A DNA stretch of 5,928 nucleotides from Anaerolineales bacterium UBA3071 (GTDB taxonomy: Bacteria > Chloroflexota > Anaerolineae > UBA3071), in NCBI GenBank assembly GCA_002366755.1, contig DFBV01000158.1, positions 1 to 5,928 of the forward strand, written 5' to 3'. Positions 5,331-5,928 of this stretch are shown here, piece after piece; positions within the stretch are counted from its first letter, which is position 1; each line of letters begins with the position of its first letter. The position numbers and the translations under genes are program-made. The notes beneath the pieces are model-generated. The model was not told the DNA's origin. It saw only the letters and a list, made by a program, of their open reading frames with translations, and searched no databases.

Positions 5331-5446
5331 GGTTTGAGCTTTCCGACCAGCCCAGCCTCCGCCAGCAGACGCTCCGGGCGGCCGCGGAAGTCGTCCCAGG
5401 CCAACTCTCCCCGAGTCAGTCCCAAGAGCAGGCGGTGCAGCCCTCC
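5327..5446 (-). pseudogene. C-terminal coding remnant of an unidentified gene
   Basis: On the minus strand a frame with GC-rich codon use reads GGLHRLLLGLTRGELAWDDF then RGRPERLLAEAGLVGKLKP and ends with TAA (5327-5329), which overlaps the degV2 stop tail to tail. It has no usable start: the codon before it is the stop of the broken toxin. The composition, with its regular codon use, looks like the last 39 residues of a real protein, and the tail-to-tail arrangement with degV2 is typical of intact neighbours. The body of that gene seems to have been lost when the toxin-antitoxin module arrived. I do not recognise the family. It could also be chance. Confidence 0.3.
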
Positions 5447-5574
5447 TCAGTATACCTCATCGTGCGAGCCCAAGGTGAGCAATAGGATCTCTTCCTCTCT
5501 CGCAAGTCAGGTCGGCGGCCCACGGTGCGCTTCAACGCTCGCACGAAGGCGGAGCTCCAGACTAGCGTCCTCAA
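5447..5574 (-). pseudogene. Broken RelE/YafQ-type toxin (internal deletion and frameshift)
   Basis: The N-terminal part starts at TTG (5572-5574), which overlaps the antitoxin stop as TTGA, and encodes MRTLVWSSAFVRALKRTVGR followed by RPDLRE, like the first helices of RelE/YafQ-fold mRNA interferases. At about 5496 the sequence jumps, in a different frame, to EEEILLLTLGSHDEVY and a stop (5447-5449), which is the normal C-terminal end of the same toxin family. The whole remnant is 128 bp; intact members are about 90-95 residues. The missing middle would hold the KLKG-x-L-x-G-x-W-A strand region and most catalytic residues, so the product must be inactive. In the original frame translation runs on past the C-terminal piece. 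The junction lies in a purine repeat (GAGAGAGGAAGAG), which suits a deletion between short repeats. Family recognition is from memory of such pairs. Confidence 0.75.
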
Positions 5575-5795
5575 TGCGCTAGCTCCGCCATGACATCAGC
5601 CGCTGTCCCTCGACGTACATCACCTCGTCGAAAACCGTCTCGGGCTTTGGCAATCTCTGCCGCCAGATCGGCGCGCCGCCGCTGGATCACTCGACTGCGA
5701 ATGATCTCGATCAACATGTCCTGTTCGTCCAGCGGCAAACTCTCCACAGTTTCAATCAGCGTTTGAAAATCAGGAGCCACAGGAAGCCTGTTCAT
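5571..5795 (-). CDS. Antitoxin of a type II toxin-antitoxin pair (toxin broken)
   Basis: A 74-residue, charged, mostly helical protein: MNRLPVAPDFQTLIETVESL, then PLDEQDMLIEIIRSRVIQRR and a tail RRGTAADVMAELAH. Short proteins of this form, with a LPxxEQxxLIExIRxR helix and an AEIAxAR segment, are found in Chloroflexota and cyanobacteria directly before RelE/YafQ-type toxins, and here the next frame is such a toxin, overlapping by 4 nt. A GTG at 5805-5807 in the same frame is possible, but AGGTGA lies about 7 nt before the ATG at 5793-5795, so this start is preferred. The antitoxin frame is intact although the toxin is not. In intact systems the antitoxin binds the toxin and represses the operon; here it may still repress its own promoter or bind toxins of related modules elsewhere. 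No DNA-binding fold can be named with certainty. Confidence 0.72.
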   Translation of the reverse strand: MNRLPVAPDFQTLIETVESLPLDEQDMLIEIIRSRVIQRRRADLAAEIAKARDGFRRGDVRRGTAADVMAELAH

Positions 5796-5816
5796 TGATG
5801 ATCTCACCTCGACTTC

Positions 5817-5845
5817 AGTATGTCACGTCGCCCAGCCTTTGTCAA
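5817..5845 (-). promoter_or_regulatory. Promoter of the antitoxin gene
   Basis: On the minus strand TTGACA (5840-5845) is followed after 17 bp by CATACT (5817-5822). The -35 matches fully and the -10 at four of six bases. Transcription would start near 5810, leaving a very short leader of about 15 nt before the ATG at 5795, with the ribosome binding site right at the start. Confidence 0.55.
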
Positions 5846-5863
5846 CCTCGGTCCGCTCATCCT

Positions 5864-5928
5864 CTACGGGTCCGAACTTCGCGCCTCGCTGTCCTCAAGC
5901 AGAACCTTTCGTCCTTTCGGCACGGGCG
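5864..5928 (-). CDS. Possible C-terminal end of a gene entering from the right
   Basis: A minus-strand frame enters from the window edge and reads PVPKGRKVLLEDSEARSSDP before TAG at 5864-5866. It is too short to recognise or to test, but its stop lies 18 bp upstream of the antitoxin promoter, where a preceding gene could end. It may equally be chance. No other coding signal is seen in 5846-5928. Confidence 0.2.
   Translation of the reverse strand, partial: PVPKGRKVLLEDSEARSSDP

Noticed and set aside
5334..5582. An 82-residue plus frame after degV2.
   Set aside because: Serine/arginine-rich antisense of the toxin remnant and the orphan gene tail; no ribosome binding site or family.
1..5928. 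CRISPR array, tRNA, rRNA, insertion sequence or phage genes.
   Set aside because: No regularly spaced repeats, tRNA-like cloverleaf, rRNA stretch, transposase motif or integrase motif was seen on either strand.

Overview
The window looks like a chromosomal segment of a GC-rich anaerobic bacterium. The two leftmost genes, a CooT-family nickel protein and a DUF3842 protein, are typical of anaerobes. The high-GC codon use, the pair of DegV proteins and the ATTCGTG-like and ACCTGACAGGT-type intergenic repeats fit an uncultivated Chloroflexota (Anaerolineae-like) genome. That assignment is by impression only; nothing here proves it taxonomically.

Left block (1-1090, minus strand): a consensus-like promoter (1060-1089) faces left. 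It is followed by the N-terminal stub of a Fur-family regulator (867-1010), a DUF3842 gene (353-796) and a cooT-like gene (1-189, stop just outside the window). A cluster of TTGCA half-sites at the predicted start of transcription resembles the nickel-regulator (Nur) operator, which would suit the nickel-binding product downstream. A nested hairpin followed by a U-rich tract lies directly before the cooT ribosome binding site and looks like a terminator or attenuator.

Middle block (1126-3192, plus strand): a very good sigma70-type promoter drives a two-component pair, a membrane histidine kinase with about six transmembrane helices and an OmpR/PhoB-type response regulator. A long perfect hairpin closes the block. 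Its two -35 boxes (this one and the leftward one) form an inverted repeat around a small stem-loop, so the two transcription units share a compact divergent control region.

Right block (3252-5330, plus strand): an extended -10 promoter precedes a tightly packed trio: a small two-helix membrane protein of unknown function and two different DegV/FakB-like fatty-acid-binding proteins. The gaps are 3 nt and a 4-nt ATGA overlap, so the three are probably translationally coupled. The second DegV protein has changed residues in the motifs that normally hold the fatty-acid carboxylate.

Right end (5327-5928, minus strand): an antitoxin gene with its own promoter is followed by a broken RelE/YafQ-type toxin. 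The toxin keeps its N-terminal third and its C-terminal tail, joined out of frame across an internal deletion, so the antitoxin appears to have outlived its toxin. A further C-terminal coding remnant meets degV2 tail to tail. The window is otherwise ordinary housekeeping and signalling DNA; the most informative parts are the two gene fossils, the putative nickel operator with the attenuator, and the DegV trio.
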